From NCBI GenBank assembly GCA_003427395.1, contig BFEA01000006.1, positions 5,156,026 to 5,189,675 of the forward strand: a stretch of DNA of 33,650 nucleotides, written 5' to 3'. Position 1 is the stretch's first letter. The number at the start of each line of letters is the position of its first letter. Positions 1 to 10,101 of this stretch are shown in pieces. A program made the position numbers and the translations under genes. This DNA is from Chara braunii. Lineage: Eukaryota; Streptophyta; Charophyceae; Charales; Characeae. The notes under the pieces are model-generated. The model did not search any database. It was given only the letters and a program-made list of their open reading frames with translations, and had not been told where the DNA came from.

Positions 1-495
1 CACTCGACACGACGGACTCGGACTGAGGGTTGGACGCAGACACAGTGGCAAGGCACAAAGTCGAAGTCTTGGATTCCCAATGCCGAAACAGCAAGTCACA
101 CTGAGTACGAGTACAGCAGCCGAGAACTGGTACCAGACTGGTCCCCGTACCGTACGGGAGCCGGTATAAGTACCGGTGACACGTACCGTACCAGGGGCAT
201 TTCTGCAAAGGCCCCGAGGGCAGAACTAAAAAATGCAGTATTTGAAAGTGGCGCCCGAATTGCNGCATGGCGCCAGTTGTCCAAAATCCTACGGTACCAA
301 AGGAGGGGTTTGGAAAAAGGGTGCCAGGCCGAAAACGGGATGCAGCCGAAACAGCAAAAGATAGACCAGGGATCGAGCCCTGGCGAAGTCCGTAACACAC
401 AGGTTCAACAGGCGTCTGCACAAGGGGTTAGGGCAGGTCTAGGGATCGAGTCCTGGCATCTACGATTGTCGCGCGAACTGGGTGAAACCCTTTCA
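1..495 (-). repeat. 3' LTR fragment of element A, cut by window edge
   Basis: On the minus strand it begins TGAAAGGGTTTCACCC right after the purine tract that follows the pol end. The same start occurs at the outer end of the other LTR (8865). The first ~125 bp match that LTR closely; further inward the two differ, with a self-complementary GGGATCGAGCCCTGG-like stretch near 370. One ambiguous base (N) lies at 264. The far end is outside the window. Confidence 0.65.
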
Positions 496-507
496 CTCCC
501 GCCGTCC
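496..507 (-). other. Polypurine tract of element A
   Basis: Minus strand GGACGGCGGGAG directly abuts the LTR start TGAAAGG, where the plus-strand primer of an LTR retrotransposon is expected. Equivalent tracts sit next to the LTRs of B (10058) and D (30692-30704). Confidence 0.5.
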
Positions 508-533
508 TAAATTTGAGGTCCTCCGAGAACTCT

Positions 534-1830
534 CTACTCCAAGGCAGGACCTTTACCTTTTCTTGCTCTCTTGTCGGCATGCACTATGTCGGGAGCGGTT
601 TCTAGAAGCTCAGTCCTTGTGAACCATCTGTCGTCCTCAGGCTCATGGTAAGCACATCCGACTTCGTACTGTTTCAGGGGACGACCTCTACCTCCAGTCC
701 GGAATACCTCTTCTTCTAGTATTCAGTCTATGTCATAGGTTCCATCCATATCTGGCAGAATCATTGATTTCCACGAAGGAAACTGTTGATTGGTGACACA
801 AGGTAACAACTTTGATGCATGGAAGACCGGATAGGTATGGAGGTGAGGTGGAATCTCTATTGTATATGATGGTCCACCCTCTCCACCTTTGACTTCTAGG
901 ACAGGCCACGACCCTCTATACACGGGCAAGAGCTTCTGCGAGATGTTTTCTTCTGGTGCGAATTCCTTCGACTTGACCCAAGTCGCCTACCCTAAATTGT
1001 GAGGGTCTGCCACACTTATTCGCTTGTTCAATTATGCGATCCTGGGCTTTTCTAAGGTTTTCGATCACCTTTTACACTTCCCTCTAGTGCTGCAGAGCAA
1101 ACTCTCTTGTACCGGCGATAACCTGTGAATCTGATCCCGGTTAAGTCCTTCAAACGGGTGACATGGTCTCAAGGACTTACGCATCTCGTTCGGAGTTCTG
1201 CAAGTAGCTAGATGTATGTTGTTGTTGTAGGCACTAGCTACTTTGGGAAGCATCTCGCCCCAATTCACTTGATCTGATCTAATATACATTCCGAGTAATT
1301 GCGCAAGATCTTATTCGTTTGTTCTGTCTGGTCATTTGTCTCTAGATGACGACCGGACGACATCAACGGCTTAGAACCGTAAACTTCCATGGCATCTTGC
1401 CAGTTCTGGCTGGTCAATCGCGTCTCTATTGCGAACTATTAACAGTGGTATGCCATGTTCACATACCCAGAAATCAAAGAACTTCTCTATGACTAGTTCA
1501 GTTCTTGCCTCTGCGGGCAAGGGTACGAAAACGGCATACTTACTAAATCGATCTATTACAAAATTGACTTGCCTTTTCCCATGCCTACTCCTAACACCTG
1601 TATCCATGAAATCAACGGAAACATACTCTCCGGGTTCTGCTGGGATAGGCAAGGGTCTAAGAAGACCTAGAGGTGCTCTTGTTGTTGTGCTGACATATTC
1701 TTTACAGTCAGCTTTCATGTCAGGCCATGTATACGACATCGATAGGCTGGCTAATGTCTTTTGCCAGCCAAAGTGTCCTGCTGTATCATGGCATTCCCCT
1801 AGGATCAAACTACGGATCTCTTACTATTAG
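534..1830 (-). pseudogene. Element A integrase with C-terminal chromodomain (broken)
   Basis: Integrase inserts the cDNA; the chromodomain would tether it to modified histones. Reading on minus: the zinc-finger histidines are seen in CHDTAGHFGW (about 1790), but the following Cys-x2-Cys pair is deleted. The first catalytic Asp is in SVDFMD (about 1615). The second site reads VRNRD instead of the usual VSDRD, so that Asp is lost. QTEQ with the Glu is near 1310. A GPY-like module (LLPVYRGSWPVLEV, about 915) leads to FHASKLLP and a chromodomain ending in DDRWFTRTELLETAPDI near 600-650. At least four frame changes and several stops interrupt it. The pol stop is TAG at 534-536. Confidence 0.85.
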
Positions 1831-2868
1831 GAACACACAACCTATCAACGACATTTGTCTTCTGAAAGAGTAGCCCGTTTGTGGTCCAATTATCTGGCAC
1901 ACTGTCAGGGGTTTCCTTACCTCTCCTTAGGAGATCACTATAGATCGGGTCCTGAGCATATGCATCTTTTATTTCCTGTTGTAGATCTGCCCCATATGCC
2001 CAGATAATGCACTATTGCCCCAAAGTAATCAACTCTCCTACTTAGGGCATCGGCTACCACGTTATACTTGCCTTTCACGGGCTTGAGCTCAAAGTCAAAT
2101 TGGTCTATTTATGCCGCCAACCTAGTCAGCTTGGGTGTCATCTTGGCTTGCGTCTTCAGCCATCTCAGAGTTTCATGATTTGAGTAGACTTTGAAGCGCC
2201 TCCCAAGCAGGTAAAGTCTCCAATGATCTAAGGCCTGCCTGAGAGCGTAGAGTTATCTTTCATACGTCGAGGCTGCTACTTTTTCTGCAGGCAGCCTAGC
2301 TGACATGAACTCTATGGGTCTATAGCCATCGCCGTCGTTCTGCTGTAACACAATGCCTATGCCATATAGGCTTGCGTCTGTTGTGACGACAAAGGGTAAT
2401 GAGGGATCAGCTACCTTGAGGACAAAATATTCTACCAAGGCCTTCTTTAAGGTTGAGGTACAGTCTTTGTCCCACTTCCAAATCGCTTCCTTCTTAAGGA
2501 GTCTGCGAAGGGGAGCAACGATAGTAGAGAAGTTCCTCACAAACTTTCTATATAGTTAGCCAATCCTAAAAACGATCGCAACTCAGTCAGAGTGCGAGGA
2601 ATTGGCCAGTCTCTAATTGTTGCTATCTTGTCGTCCTCTGGTTTGATGCTATCTCCATCTAACACGTGGCCCAAGTACAAGACTTCTATATTGGCCCATT
2701 CACACTTTTTTTCATTGATTTTGAAGTTGGCTTCACCCAACTTCTCCAAAATCTTCCTCAGATGGCCCTCATGTTCCTGGAGGGACTCACTAAAAATTAG
2801 GATATTATCTAAATATACTATGACGAACCTATCTAGCCGCGGTCTGAACAAGTACATACTGACATTGA
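1831..2868 (-). pseudogene. Element A RT C-terminal half and RNase H (broken)
   Basis: Minus-strand reading begins abruptly at RPRLDRFVIVYLDN near 2855. The polymerase active-site box, normally YxDD, reads YLDN, so one catalytic Asp is replaced. The RT thumb/connection follows ([14 protein letters not shown], then IRDWPIPRTLTELRSFLGLA), then RNase H with TTDASLYGIG (about 2390) and the tail IDQFDFELKPVKGKYNVVAD near 2060-2110. The RT finger and palm N-terminal part is absent: the sequence switches strand at 2868. Stops and frame changes occur at about 2535 and below 2253. Reverse transcriptase family membership is certain; activity is excluded. Confidence 0.85.
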
Positions 2869-2871
2869 ATG

Positions 2872-3330
2872 GGGACTTGAGGAGGACAACAGTACAGAGA
2901 GAGGGAGTTACAACGCTGCTATTGCGGCCAGAGGGAGGCCACAAGGAGGAGGACGAGGCCGTGGCAAAGGTCGCCTGGCCTCAGGTGGTCGAGGGCAAGG
3001 TGGCCAAGGGGTTGGCGGCAACAGAGACCGCCAAGAGGGAGGTAGGGGTCAAAGTCCCCTGTCTCGGTAGGGGTCAAGGTCCCCTGTCTAACAGACCTAG
3101 CTCGAGTCGATCACCTCCCAAAACGGGTGGAAGGCACCTGGGACGACCGAAAGGCAGGCCTTGGGAAACTATAGGCTTGGATCAAAACATTTGGCAGGAT
3201 CGCATGGACAAGTTCCAATGCGTGTTCTATGGAGATCCCGGGGACATCATCAAATTTTGCCCGAAATACAAGAGGCCTAATCGCCCTGCATCTGGGGCAG
3301 CAAAAGGCAACTGCCAGTAAAGGTCGCAAT
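2872..3330 (+). pseudogene. Gag C-terminus: Gly/Arg-rich tract and decayed zinc knuckle
   Basis: In the frame of 2882 the sequence reads EDNSTERG then YNAAIAARGRPQGGGRGRG and more Gly/Arg/Gln repeats, matching the gag of element B (DYAAVAARGGGRQGRGRGR). Such RGG tracts bind nucleic acid. A 25-28 bp tandem duplication at about 3045-3090 (GGTAGGGGTCAA twice) brings a stop and a frame change. The nucleocapsid knuckle follows in another frame as CVFYGDPGDIIKFC near 3220; relative to the B knuckle (CFKCGDPDHIIPFC) the second Cys and the His are lost. Confidence 0.7.
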
Positions 3331-3519
3331 TGCCCCTACCCCAGAAGCACGTGGAGCTGAGCGAGCAAGCGAAACAAAACTCCCACTCCACGTGTCTCTA
3401 TGGCAAAGGTTGTTGGCCAGTGCCTAGCTGGCTGCCCAGAGACTGCTTGTGTGTCTCTAGACACTTCCCTCACAGGCTTCGTCGAAGAGTTAAAAGAGAG
3501 ATGGTCGGCCTAGGCCAAG

Positions 3520-4091
3520 ATGAAGAAGAACGAGAAGAGGCAGCTAACATTAGCTGATGTAAAGATCTTTAGATCTAGACTAGGGGCCCTTGTAAACAAT
3601 GGAGCCACTAGAAGTTACATCAGACGTAAAGCGTTGAAGAAGTTGAGGTTAGGCCTCAAAGTTCAACAACTGGAAGAACCTGTAGTTAGTATCCTCACAG
3701 ACAAGCGCATCATGCGGATCGAGGAATACAGTGAGGGAGTCCAAGTGTATTTTCACCTAGAAGGAGAGGGAAAGGTAGAGAAGGTTCTTCATTCCCTGAC
3801 TCTACTCGTAGAGGATAATCTCCCATTTGACATAGGACTTGGTACTGATTGGGGTGAGGCAGCTGGAGCCACTGTACATCTCCGAGGGCATGAATGCAGG
3901 CTCCCTAGTCCCTCAGGTGGGATTAAGAAAGCCCGCCTATTCAATGTTTCAGGAGTTGACAACTCCTTAGCACATTGCTGCCTTAGTGCTCCTGCCTTCG
4001 CTAGACTCATAAGGAAGGAGCAACTCGAGGAACATGTCCTTGTAGCTTATGTGAAGCTAGCATTGGATCAGCCAAAGGAGAAAGATAAGAT
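3520..4091 (+). pseudogene. Aspartic protease (retropepsin) of element A
   Basis: Retropepsin cleaves gag-pol into mature proteins. The frame starts MKKNEKRQLTLADVK, as the protease of element B does (MKKKSKGQLIIADVE). The active-site triad position reads ALVNNGATRSYI: where retropepsins have D-[ST]-G this copy has N-N-G, so the catalytic Asp is gone. Flap-like and C-terminal parts follow (LLVEDNLPFDIGLGTDW, GHECRLPSPSGG), then the linker to RT (CCLSAPAFARLI). The reading frame stays open past 4091 only by running into antisense gag sequence. Confidence 0.8.
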
Positions 4092-4350
4092 TCATACTTC
4101 CTCTGCACCACCTTCCTCCATAGTCAGTATGATACCATCTTTGGCCTTGACTTGGCTAGAGATGGTCAACACTTTGTGTCCAGCTCTTGTGAGCTGCCTT
4201 CGGCCTGGAAGCCTCGAGTGACTTCATAGAGGCTCGAAGAGCTATCGTTCCCCCAGCGCCTTCGTGGGAGCCTATTCATACTTCCTCTGCACCACCTTCC
4301 TCCATAGTCAGTATGATACCATCTTTGGCCTTGGCTTGGCTAGAGACGGT
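4092..4350. repeat. Direct repeat pair of ~75 bp around the inversion border
   Basis: TTCATACTTCCTCTGCACC begins at about 4092 and again at about 4273; each copy continues for about 75 bp with a few changes. On the minus strand the sequence codes a gag segment ending TMEEGGAEEV, equivalent to the gag segment FEEGGVESLL of element B. One copy touches the right border of the inverted segment. Confidence 0.75.
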
Positions 4351-5240
4351 GCGACCCTTCCACTTTTTCCCCTTTGCTAGACCCTTATGTCAGAAAATGG
4401 TAACTGGCATGGACTGGGCGGCAAAAGCGGCAACTTCTCTACTGAGGATATCACAAGTCATCCCAGGTTGCTGCCTCTTGTTAACGAAGTGCCCTTGCAA
4501 TTGCTCGCGCAACGCGCGATAAAAGAGTTGGAAGAGTTGTGCTTTTGTAACTCAATGGCCAGTCACAACAATCAATTGTCCATAGCGGCTTTCAGTGCGT
4601 GGGCGCTCCTCCAAGGCCGCGTATGGATCATTTGGAGCTTATCCGACACCTTCAATCCTCTAGTGACGTCCGCAAAGTGTTCTCACAGTGCAGCAAAGAA
4701 ATCGCTAAGGTTGGTGATCGCAGAATACGCGACCATGTCATTTTCACTAGGGCGGCGCGTGCAAGCGACTAGTCGTTTGGTCCCTTAAAGCTTGAAAGGC
4801 TATCAGGACATGGTCTTCGGGAGGTATGTCCTATAAGTACAGATATGACTTAATGCTAGACTCCCAATTGTCAAAGTCCTTGCCCTTTTTTCCACTGTAC
4901 GGCTCAGGGAAACGAACTTTGACTCTTTCTCGGCGGGGTCGAGTCTCCTCTTCTTGGGGAGCTGCTATCTTGACACGCTCAATCACACCGGTACAAAACT
5001 TCACTGTCCCACCGATCACGGTGCGCATCTCGTTGTTTAGATGAATCATCATCTCCTGGGCAAAGTCCTGGAGACCAGCCCGTATAGACTCAAGGGCTAT
5101 ATCGTGCCCACAAAGATGTTTTATCTGTTCTCGTTGAGCCGCTAGCCCACAAAGATGTTATATATGTTCTCGTTGAGCCGCTAGAACAGAAGCCATACTA
5201 TGGGAGAGGGTGTCAATTCTTTTCCCTATCTCATTGGCCT
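4092..5240 (-). pseudogene. Element A gag, capsid region, second copy
   Basis: Gag forms the retrotransposon particle. On minus the copy reads FAQEMMIHLNNEMRTVIGG near 5060-5000, then VKVRFPEPYSGKKG and FDNWESSIKSYLYL near 4900-4830, the usual start of the retrotransposon gag domain. It continues as EDHVLIAFQALRDQTTSRLH, YSAITNLSDFFAAL, EHFADVTRGLKVSDKLQMIH, and a C-terminal part FQLFYRALREQLQ through WKGRTVSSQAKAKDG. At least five stops or frame changes break it. A 39-bp tandem duplication lies at 5107-5184. Homology to 5241-5787 shows tandem duplication of the gag. Confidence 0.75.
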
Positions 5241-5838
5241 AGAAGAGTTGGACTAGTTGTGCTTCTGTAACTCCATGGCCAGGCACAACAATCAATTGTC
5301 CATAGCGACTTTCAGTGCGTGGGCGCTCCTCCAAGGCCGCGTATGGATCATTTGGAGCTTATCCGATGCCTGCAATCCTCTAGTGACGTCCGCAAAGCGT
5401 TCTCACAGTGCAGCAAAGAAATCGCTAAGGTTGGTGATGGCAAAGTCTAGACTCCCAATTGTCGAAGTCCTCGCCCTTTTTTCCACTATACGGCTCAGGG
5501 AAACGAACTTTGACTCTTTCTCGGCGGGGTCGAGTCCCCCCTTCTTTGGGGGTTGCTATCTTGACACCCTCAATCACACCGGTACAAAACTTCACTGTCC
5601 TACCGATCGCCGTGCGCATCTCGTTGGTGAGATGAATCATCATCTCCTGGGCAAAGTCTTGGAAACCAGCCCGTATGGACTCAAGGTCTATATCATGCCC
5701 ACAAAGATGTTTTATCTGTTCTCGTTGAGCCGCTAGAACAGAAGCCATACTATGGGAGAGGGTGTCAATTTTTTTCCCTATCTCATTGTCTTCCCCCAAC
5801 TTACCCAGCAGCTCTTTTGCCGCCTTCAACCCCTCCAT
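5241..5838 (-). pseudogene. Element A gag, capsid region, first copy
   Basis: Begins MEGLKAAKELLGKLGEDNE at 5838 and reads through a predicted helical stretch (LSHSMASVLAAQREQIKHL) into the gag domain start VKVRFPEPYSGKKGEDF near 5480. It then jumps directly to the CHHQP/YSAITNLS-equivalent sequence: compared with the neighbouring copy about 170 bp (the SIKSYLYL...QTTSR part) is missing. The offset between the copies is 720 bp at one end and 552 bp at the other, which gives the deletion size. The downstream part is out of frame. Confidence 0.75.
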
Positions 5839-6632
5839 CTAATCTGCCATTTCTAGACGCCTCGACTACTCCCTCACGAGGCGCAGTCTCCACTTTAACT
5901 GTTGTTCCTGCTCCTTTGCCTGTTGTTGCCGGGGACTCGTTTCTCTCTCTAGCTCCTCCTTGACTGCTTCTCTTTCGGTCTGGGGAACCATTGATTCGAC
6001 CTCTTTGTCTTCCCTAGGGGATAGTCCTGCCACCCATTCTTTCACAATCTTCTCCACCTCAAGGGCACCCAGAGGGAGAGGCCCATGATGAAGGCAAACA
6101 TAGGGTAGTCGTCCATGTTGGACAGGGGCACAATCGCAACCGATTCCTCTCCTCAACACTTAGACTTACCACCTAGAGCTGTACCCACTTCTCCTCTTTC
6201 TTCCTCCTTTTCTTTCGGGCCCTTCATTGCTTTCTTCTACCTCCTCCTTTGTAACGAGGGCCCTTCTTCTTCACTTTCCTCTTCCTCTTCTTCTTCTTCG
6301 GCCAATTCTTTGGCCAACTTCGCCTCCTGTTCCTTCTTCCACACCTCCATCTACTCTTCCATCTTTTTCTTTCTAGCCGCTTCTTCTTCTAACAAGGTCA
6401 GTTTCTTCGCCTGTTTCTCTAGAGCTTGCTTCTCTTTTCTCTCCTTCCGCTCTTGGAGAATCGCAGCAGCTTTCTCCTCCTGTTCTTTACTACACGGTCT
6501 GGTTTGGAGTCCGGACTGTGTAGTCACTGTGTGGCAAGTTGTCCTCCAGAATCCTACCGGAAAGAGGAGACAGAGCAAGGGCACCCAGAGGGAGAGGCCC
6601 ATGATGAAGGCAAACATGGGGTAGTCGTCCAT
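5839..6632 (-). pseudogene. Element A gag N-terminus (hydrophobic start plus charged coil)
   Basis: The likely start is ATG at 6632 (MDDYPMFAFIMGLSLW...), because element B has the same MDDY start at 15644 in a good context (ACCATGG). The first ~30 residues are hydrophobic. They are followed by a long Lys/Glu/Gln-rich stretch (KEQEEKAAAILQERKERKEK and so on) that should form coiled coil, plus a Glu-run coded by TTC/TTCC repeats at 6290-6320. The first ~115 bp recur at 6061-6174. Stops and frame changes break the frame. Confidence 0.65.
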
Positions 6633-6690
6633 GTTGGACAGGGGCACAATCGCAACCAATTCCTCTCCTCAACACTTAAATTTACCACCT
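6061..6690 (-). repeat. Duplicated gag start region, 516-bp offset
   Basis: 6061-6174 and 6577-6690 are nearly identical: both hold GGGCACCCAGAGGGAGAGG, the antisense of the MDDYPMFAFIMGLSLW start, and end at ACCACCTAGA. The DNA between them is not repeated, so this is a displaced copy of the gag start plus a little leader. Confidence 0.85.
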
Positions 6691-7279
6691 AGACACTGAC
6701 TCTCTAGGGGACTACAAAGGTCCTCTCTTCCACCTTAGCCAGGTTACCACCGTCGTCGGATGCTTTCGCAACCACAATCCAATCTCTTCACAACCGTCGG
6801 GTCCCCGTGCACCCACAATCCAATCTTGCCTGGCTTTGGCTTCCAACTGGTCCTTTGTCAACTATTCGATACTAGTCTACTACTAGTCTGTAACTACAAA
6901 ACTACTTGACTGATCAGGAGTCATTTAAGGAGATCCCCCATCACTCCTCAAGAATTATTTAACTTCACAGTCAGGACGACTATCACTACCAGAGTTCTCT
7001 CAAGACTTAGACAGACTGGACGCGTGATCTGCAGCTCGGAGTTTAGTTATAATGTACCACCCAGAGCAGCCTGCTGGTCTGTACCGGTCCTTAGGGTGTT
7101 TTCCCCGGTCGTCTGGCATTAGATACACGTAACCCCAACTAAGTCTCGTGCAGAAATTGGCCCCTCAGCCTCTATCAAACCACATGCATGGAACCTACAA
7201 CAACTTGGACAGGAGTGACTCAATGCGCAACGAGATGACAGACTCTACAAGACAGACTTGACTACAACAAGTACCAAGG
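6633..7279 (-). other. 5' leader of element A, possible PBS at its end
   Basis: No open frame is visible. It lies between the gag start and the 5' LTR, as does the leader of element B, with which it shares the stretch around GAATTATTTAAC (6951) and CCGGTCCTTAGGG (7085). Minus strand TGGTAC at 7276-7271, three bases from a CA, could be the remnant of a primer-binding site, but it matches initiator tRNA-Met over only five bases. Confidence 0.45.
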
Positions 7280-7371
7280 TGAGTGTGCAACATCCACAGA
7301 GCATAAAAGGACAAGGGTCAAGGCTTGAAGAGATTTAACTGCTCCTCGCTCCGCACTCCAAGCTTGGTAAA

Positions 7372-7584
7372 CGGTCAACTCAACCAACACTCGCTGGTCA
7401 ACACTCGTTGGTCAATGCTCGCAAATCAAAGCTCGCAATCAATGCTCGTCGGTCAATGCTCGCAAATCAATGCTCGCCGGTCAACACTCGCTGGTCAACT
7501 CTCCGATCAATGTCGGTCAGCACCGGTCAATGCTCCAGCCAACGCCGATCAACACCAGTCAAAACCGGTCAACACTCTGGTCAA
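7372..7584 (+). repeat. ~14-bp minisatellite (TCAAYRCTCGCNGG)
   Basis: Units such as TCAATGCTCGCAAA, TCAACACTCGCTGG and TCAATGCTCGCCGG follow each other about 15 times, with decay and shortening toward the right. It lies inside the presumed LTR of element A. Confidence 0.8.
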
Positions 7585-8155
7585 CCTTCTGACCACCCAA
7601 CTATGGCGGCTTCCTCTCCCTTTGTCGACTTCAGCAACTTCGCCCTCTTCTTCTTCGTCCTCAAGCTCGGCTACGGCCGACTTCTTCTTCTTCTCCGTCG
7701 GCTATGGCTGCTACCACCTTTGTCTTTGTCACCTTTCTCTTCTCTCCTGTCACTTTCTTCTTCTCCAAGCTGGCAGCTATGGCTGCCATCCACTCTGGCA
7801 GTCTTCCTTGCTCATGCGCGTCCCCCTCTCACTTCCGCGATGCTTGCCCAGACAATGGGAACCAGCTCCGGTACGAACGAAATCAGACTTGTCTTCAACT
7901 TCATTTCCAGCATGCATACATGCAGGTGCCGATGGCAAAACAACCTGCTCAAAGTAGGATCAGCAACAAGAGTGAGATCGCGATCGCGCAATGTGCCCAC
8001 ACAGAAAACTCAAAGATATGGCCTTCAGCAAGGGACTCAGCTCAAGTCAACTTGTCACATCTTGTGGCTATGGCGTCTGAACGCCAGTCTGAAATTCCCA
8101 CCTGCACTCACTCGCACACACGTACACACGCACTAGGATCGACCCTAGTGTCTAT

Positions 8156-8156
<1 letters not shown>

Positions 8157-8198
<42 letters not shown>
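8157..8198 (+). repeat. (AC)n microsatellite
   Basis: About 20 CA units inside the element A LTR. The related LTR of element D has a (TG)n tract at the equivalent, reversed position. Confidence 0.95.
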
Positions 8199-8203
<5 letters not shown>

Positions 8204-8386
8204 GTGACTTCGTCACATTGGCGGCTATGGCCGCCGTCGTCTTCCTCCTCACTAGCGGCTATGGCCGCTCACCCTCTTCCACCTTCGGGCTTCTTGCTGA
8301 CTGTCGGCGAACTCAACGCACAAGTCGCTCGGGCAGCGCTTCCACGTTGTTTCCTAGACAATAAGTGAATGACTGATCGCTGCCTG

Positions 8387-8392
8387 TTTATT
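8387..8392 (-). terminator. Poly(A) signal AATAAA in LTR A
   Basis: Minus strand AATAAA. The same hexamer sits at the aligned place in the LTR of element D (31139-31144), so it is conserved between copies and is a plausible 3'-end signal for element transcripts. Confidence 0.5.
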
Positions 8393-8865
8393 TATACTGT
8401 TTCGTTTGGTTGTCTGGGTCTGCCAATGTCCTTGGCCCTCGAGATGTGCAGTCCCACTCTGGTACTTGCTGCTGGACTGGGACTGTCTATACATGTGACC
8501 CTTCGGGGCTGGACTGGGGACTCTTGACCTTTCAGAGACTGATGGAATGCCTCCTGGCACTTCGAAAGGTGAAGTTGACTCTTCGAGAACTGTCTAGACT
8601 ACGAATGACTGACCTTTCGAAGGTTGCAGAGCTAGACCTGCGGACTGACCCTAAGACTGTTGATAGACAAGTCTCTGGTTCAAGTCCACACGACCCAAGC
8701 TACATACACAAAACATTTGTACACGTTTCTAGGGGCAGGTCGAGGGTTCAAAGCACATAGGGTCAACGGGCGTCTGTACAAGGGGTTGTACACGTTTCTA
8801 GGGCAGGTCTAGGGATCAAGTCCTGGCATCTACGATTGTGGCACGAACTGGGTGAAACCCTTTCA

Positions 8866-8943
8866 CTAGGCGCTGGCCAGCAACCTCTGCCATGAAGACA
8901 CGTGGAATGGGAGTTTTTGTTTCGCGAGCGCGCTCATCTCCAC
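8866..8943. other. 78-bp spacer between elements A and B
   Basis: Short stretch between the outer LTR ends of the two elements. No feature seen, and no target-site duplication can be assigned because the partner ends are missing or truncated. Confidence 0.4.
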
Positions 8944-9217
8944 GTGATCCTGAGCTAGAGCCGTACCCGCTTGTACATTGAGAGATTAGACAAAATCCAC
9001 ACGGGAGTCCAGATATGCGGAGCTTAATATTCCAACAAATTATCACATTAAACAATTTTGGAGACCCACTCACCAAGCGGTCAACAACGCAAAATTCAGC
9101 AACCCAATCCCAACATCCTCATCTAAGGTAGGTGACCCTCTTCTCTCCCTGGCTCTCTCTCTCTCCTTCTCTGATTTCTCTCTCAGCATGTCCCTCCTGG
9201 TCTTCTTCATGCATGCG

Positions 9218-9231
<14 letters not shown>

Positions 9232-9309
<78 letters not shown>

Positions 9310-9310
9310 N

Positions 9311-9387
<77 letters not shown>
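9232..9387 (+). repeat. (CT)n microsatellite with one N
   Basis: About 77 CT units with an ambiguous base at 9310, followed by about six CTA units. The N suggests two contigs or reads were joined inside the tract, so its true length is unknown. Confidence 0.95.
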
Positions 9388-9396
<9 letters not shown>

Positions 9397-9767
9397 ACTA
9401 CTACTTGAGAATCTTGACTCTGAATACATCCGCTGCTACTCAGCTATATCCCTACTACTAACATGTGCGGCTATGGCCACCTTCCTTCTCAGTGCAGCGC
9501 TGCCCAGCAGGGTTGTCAAGCGCATGCTATTCGTGGATAGAGCACAAGTGCTTCAGCAGTACTTCCACACTTCTCACGAATGAGCAATCTCTCCAAAATT
9601 TGACTTGGACCAAGCCTCAACTCGTCACAGTCTCTGCTTCCTTTGGCTCGACTTGGACCCGGTACCACATGCCCACGCCCTGCTTGCTTCAGAATGTCAA
9701 GGCCTGGGACTTTCCCAAATTTTCGGTGGTGTGCTGTTGCTCGAGTCTGTGAGTCGACTTTTCATTT

Positions 9768-9926
9768 GTGGAACATGACTTTTGATTGTGGGTTGTGACT
9801 CTTGCCTCTGGGACACGACTTTCGCCTGGAGAAGTGTCCTTTGCCTGTGGGACATGACTTTTCAATACGAGACATGACTTTTGCTTATAGAACGCAACCT
9901 TTGCCTCTGGGATGTGACTGTTCACC
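9768..9926 (+). repeat. 20-bp minisatellite, eight units
   Basis: Successive 20-bp units such as GTGGGACATGACTTTTCAAT, ACGAGACATGACTTTTGCTT and CTGGGACACGACTTTCGCCT; one unit is 19 bp. The core is GGGACATGACTTTTGCCT. It lies within the 3' LTR of element B. Confidence 0.9.
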
Positions 9927-10057
9927 GGGTGTCTGTTGCACTCGACTCCGAAGATACCCGGCTGTGACCTTAATGAACTGGCCGACTTGGCCTCCCTTGG
10001 CTTGAGACCTAAACCCAAAAATTTGAATTTGGGGTCTGCATCGTGGAATGCCTTTCA

Positions 10058-10072
10058 CTCTCGCCGACCTAA
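10058..10072 (-). other. Polypurine tract of element B
   Basis: Minus strand GGTCGGCGAGAG directly before LTR start TGAAAGGC; same place and similar sequence as in A and D. Confidence 0.5.
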
Positions 10073-10101
10073 TTTCGAGTCCTCCGAGAAAGTTACAATC
10101 T

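Larger units (their letters stand above)
2869..4091 (+). other. Inverted internal segment of element A
   Basis: Everything on both sides reads on the minus strand, but this 1.2-kb block reads on plus and contains precisely the parts missing from the minus-strand order: the gag C-terminus/zinc knuckle and the protease. Its left end is at the RT break near 2868; its right end is at about 4091, where the protease frame runs into antisense gag. An inversion, with loss of about 150 codons of RT N-terminus at one junction, explains this most simply. Confidence 0.7.
1..8865 (-). mobile_element. Element A: degenerate Ty3/gypsy chromovirus with inverted core
   Basis: Reading on the minus strand from 8865 downward one meets a 5' LTR, a leader, gag, then a piece on the opposite strand holding gag C-terminus and protease, then RT, RNase H, integrase, chromodomain and a 3' LTR fragment cut by the window edge. 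The domain order gag-PR-RT-RH-IN-chromodomain is that of Ty3/gypsy chromoviruses. All domains carry stops, frameshifts or deletions, so the copy is dead. The two LTR outer sections agree over roughly the first 125 bp from the TGAAAGG end and then diverge, so the left LTR may have recombined with another family member. Confidence 0.8.
7280..8865 (-). repeat. 5' LTR of element A
   Basis: The outer end TGAAAGGGTTTCACCC (minus, from 8865) equals the start of the left LTR. The section 8200-8480 matches, in reverse complement, the plus-strand LTR of element D, including CACTGATCGCTGCC-type sequence, a poly(A) signal and the dinucleotide tract. The inner end at 7280 is inferred from a TG/CA border next to the weak PBS and is uncertain. 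Copies of GCTATGGC occur at 7701, 7776, 8067, 8224 and 8257. Confidence 0.55.
8944..10057 (-). repeat. 3' LTR of element B
   Basis: The inner end on minus is TGAAAGGCATTCCACG (from 10057), next to a purine tract. The outer end near 8944 is set by similarity of 8950-9225 to 16400-16612 in the 5' LTR (shared GTGACCCTCTTCTCTCCCTGG and CTTCTTCATGCATGCGCTCCC). It contains a (CT)n tract, a (CTA)n run, one GCTATGGC copy at 9469 and a 20-bp minisatellite. The exact outer base is uncertain. Confidence 0.65.

Noticed and set aside
2592-2880. Plus-strand frame entering 2592-3320 as one protein
   Set aside because: Its first third is antisense to RT (FVIVYLDN); only the part after about 2872 is gag sequence, and in a different frame.
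4313-5736. Plus-strand open frames (for example 4387-4788, 5257-5736)
   Set aside because: They are antisense to the duplicated gag of element A, whose minus-strand reading has clear gag motifs.
8675-8695. GGTTCAAGTCC, a perfect pol III B-box, and related GGGATCGAGTCC motifs
   Set aside because: No A-box, acceptor stem or anticodon arm fits around them; not a tRNA gene.
9132-9583. Long open frames of Leu-Ser or Arg-Glu repeats
   Set aside because: They are the direct translation of the (CT)n tract on either strand; no gene signal.
7372-9926. Regularly spaced repeats that might suggest a CRISPR array
   Set aside because: Units are contiguous minisatellites without spacers, in a eukaryotic LTR.
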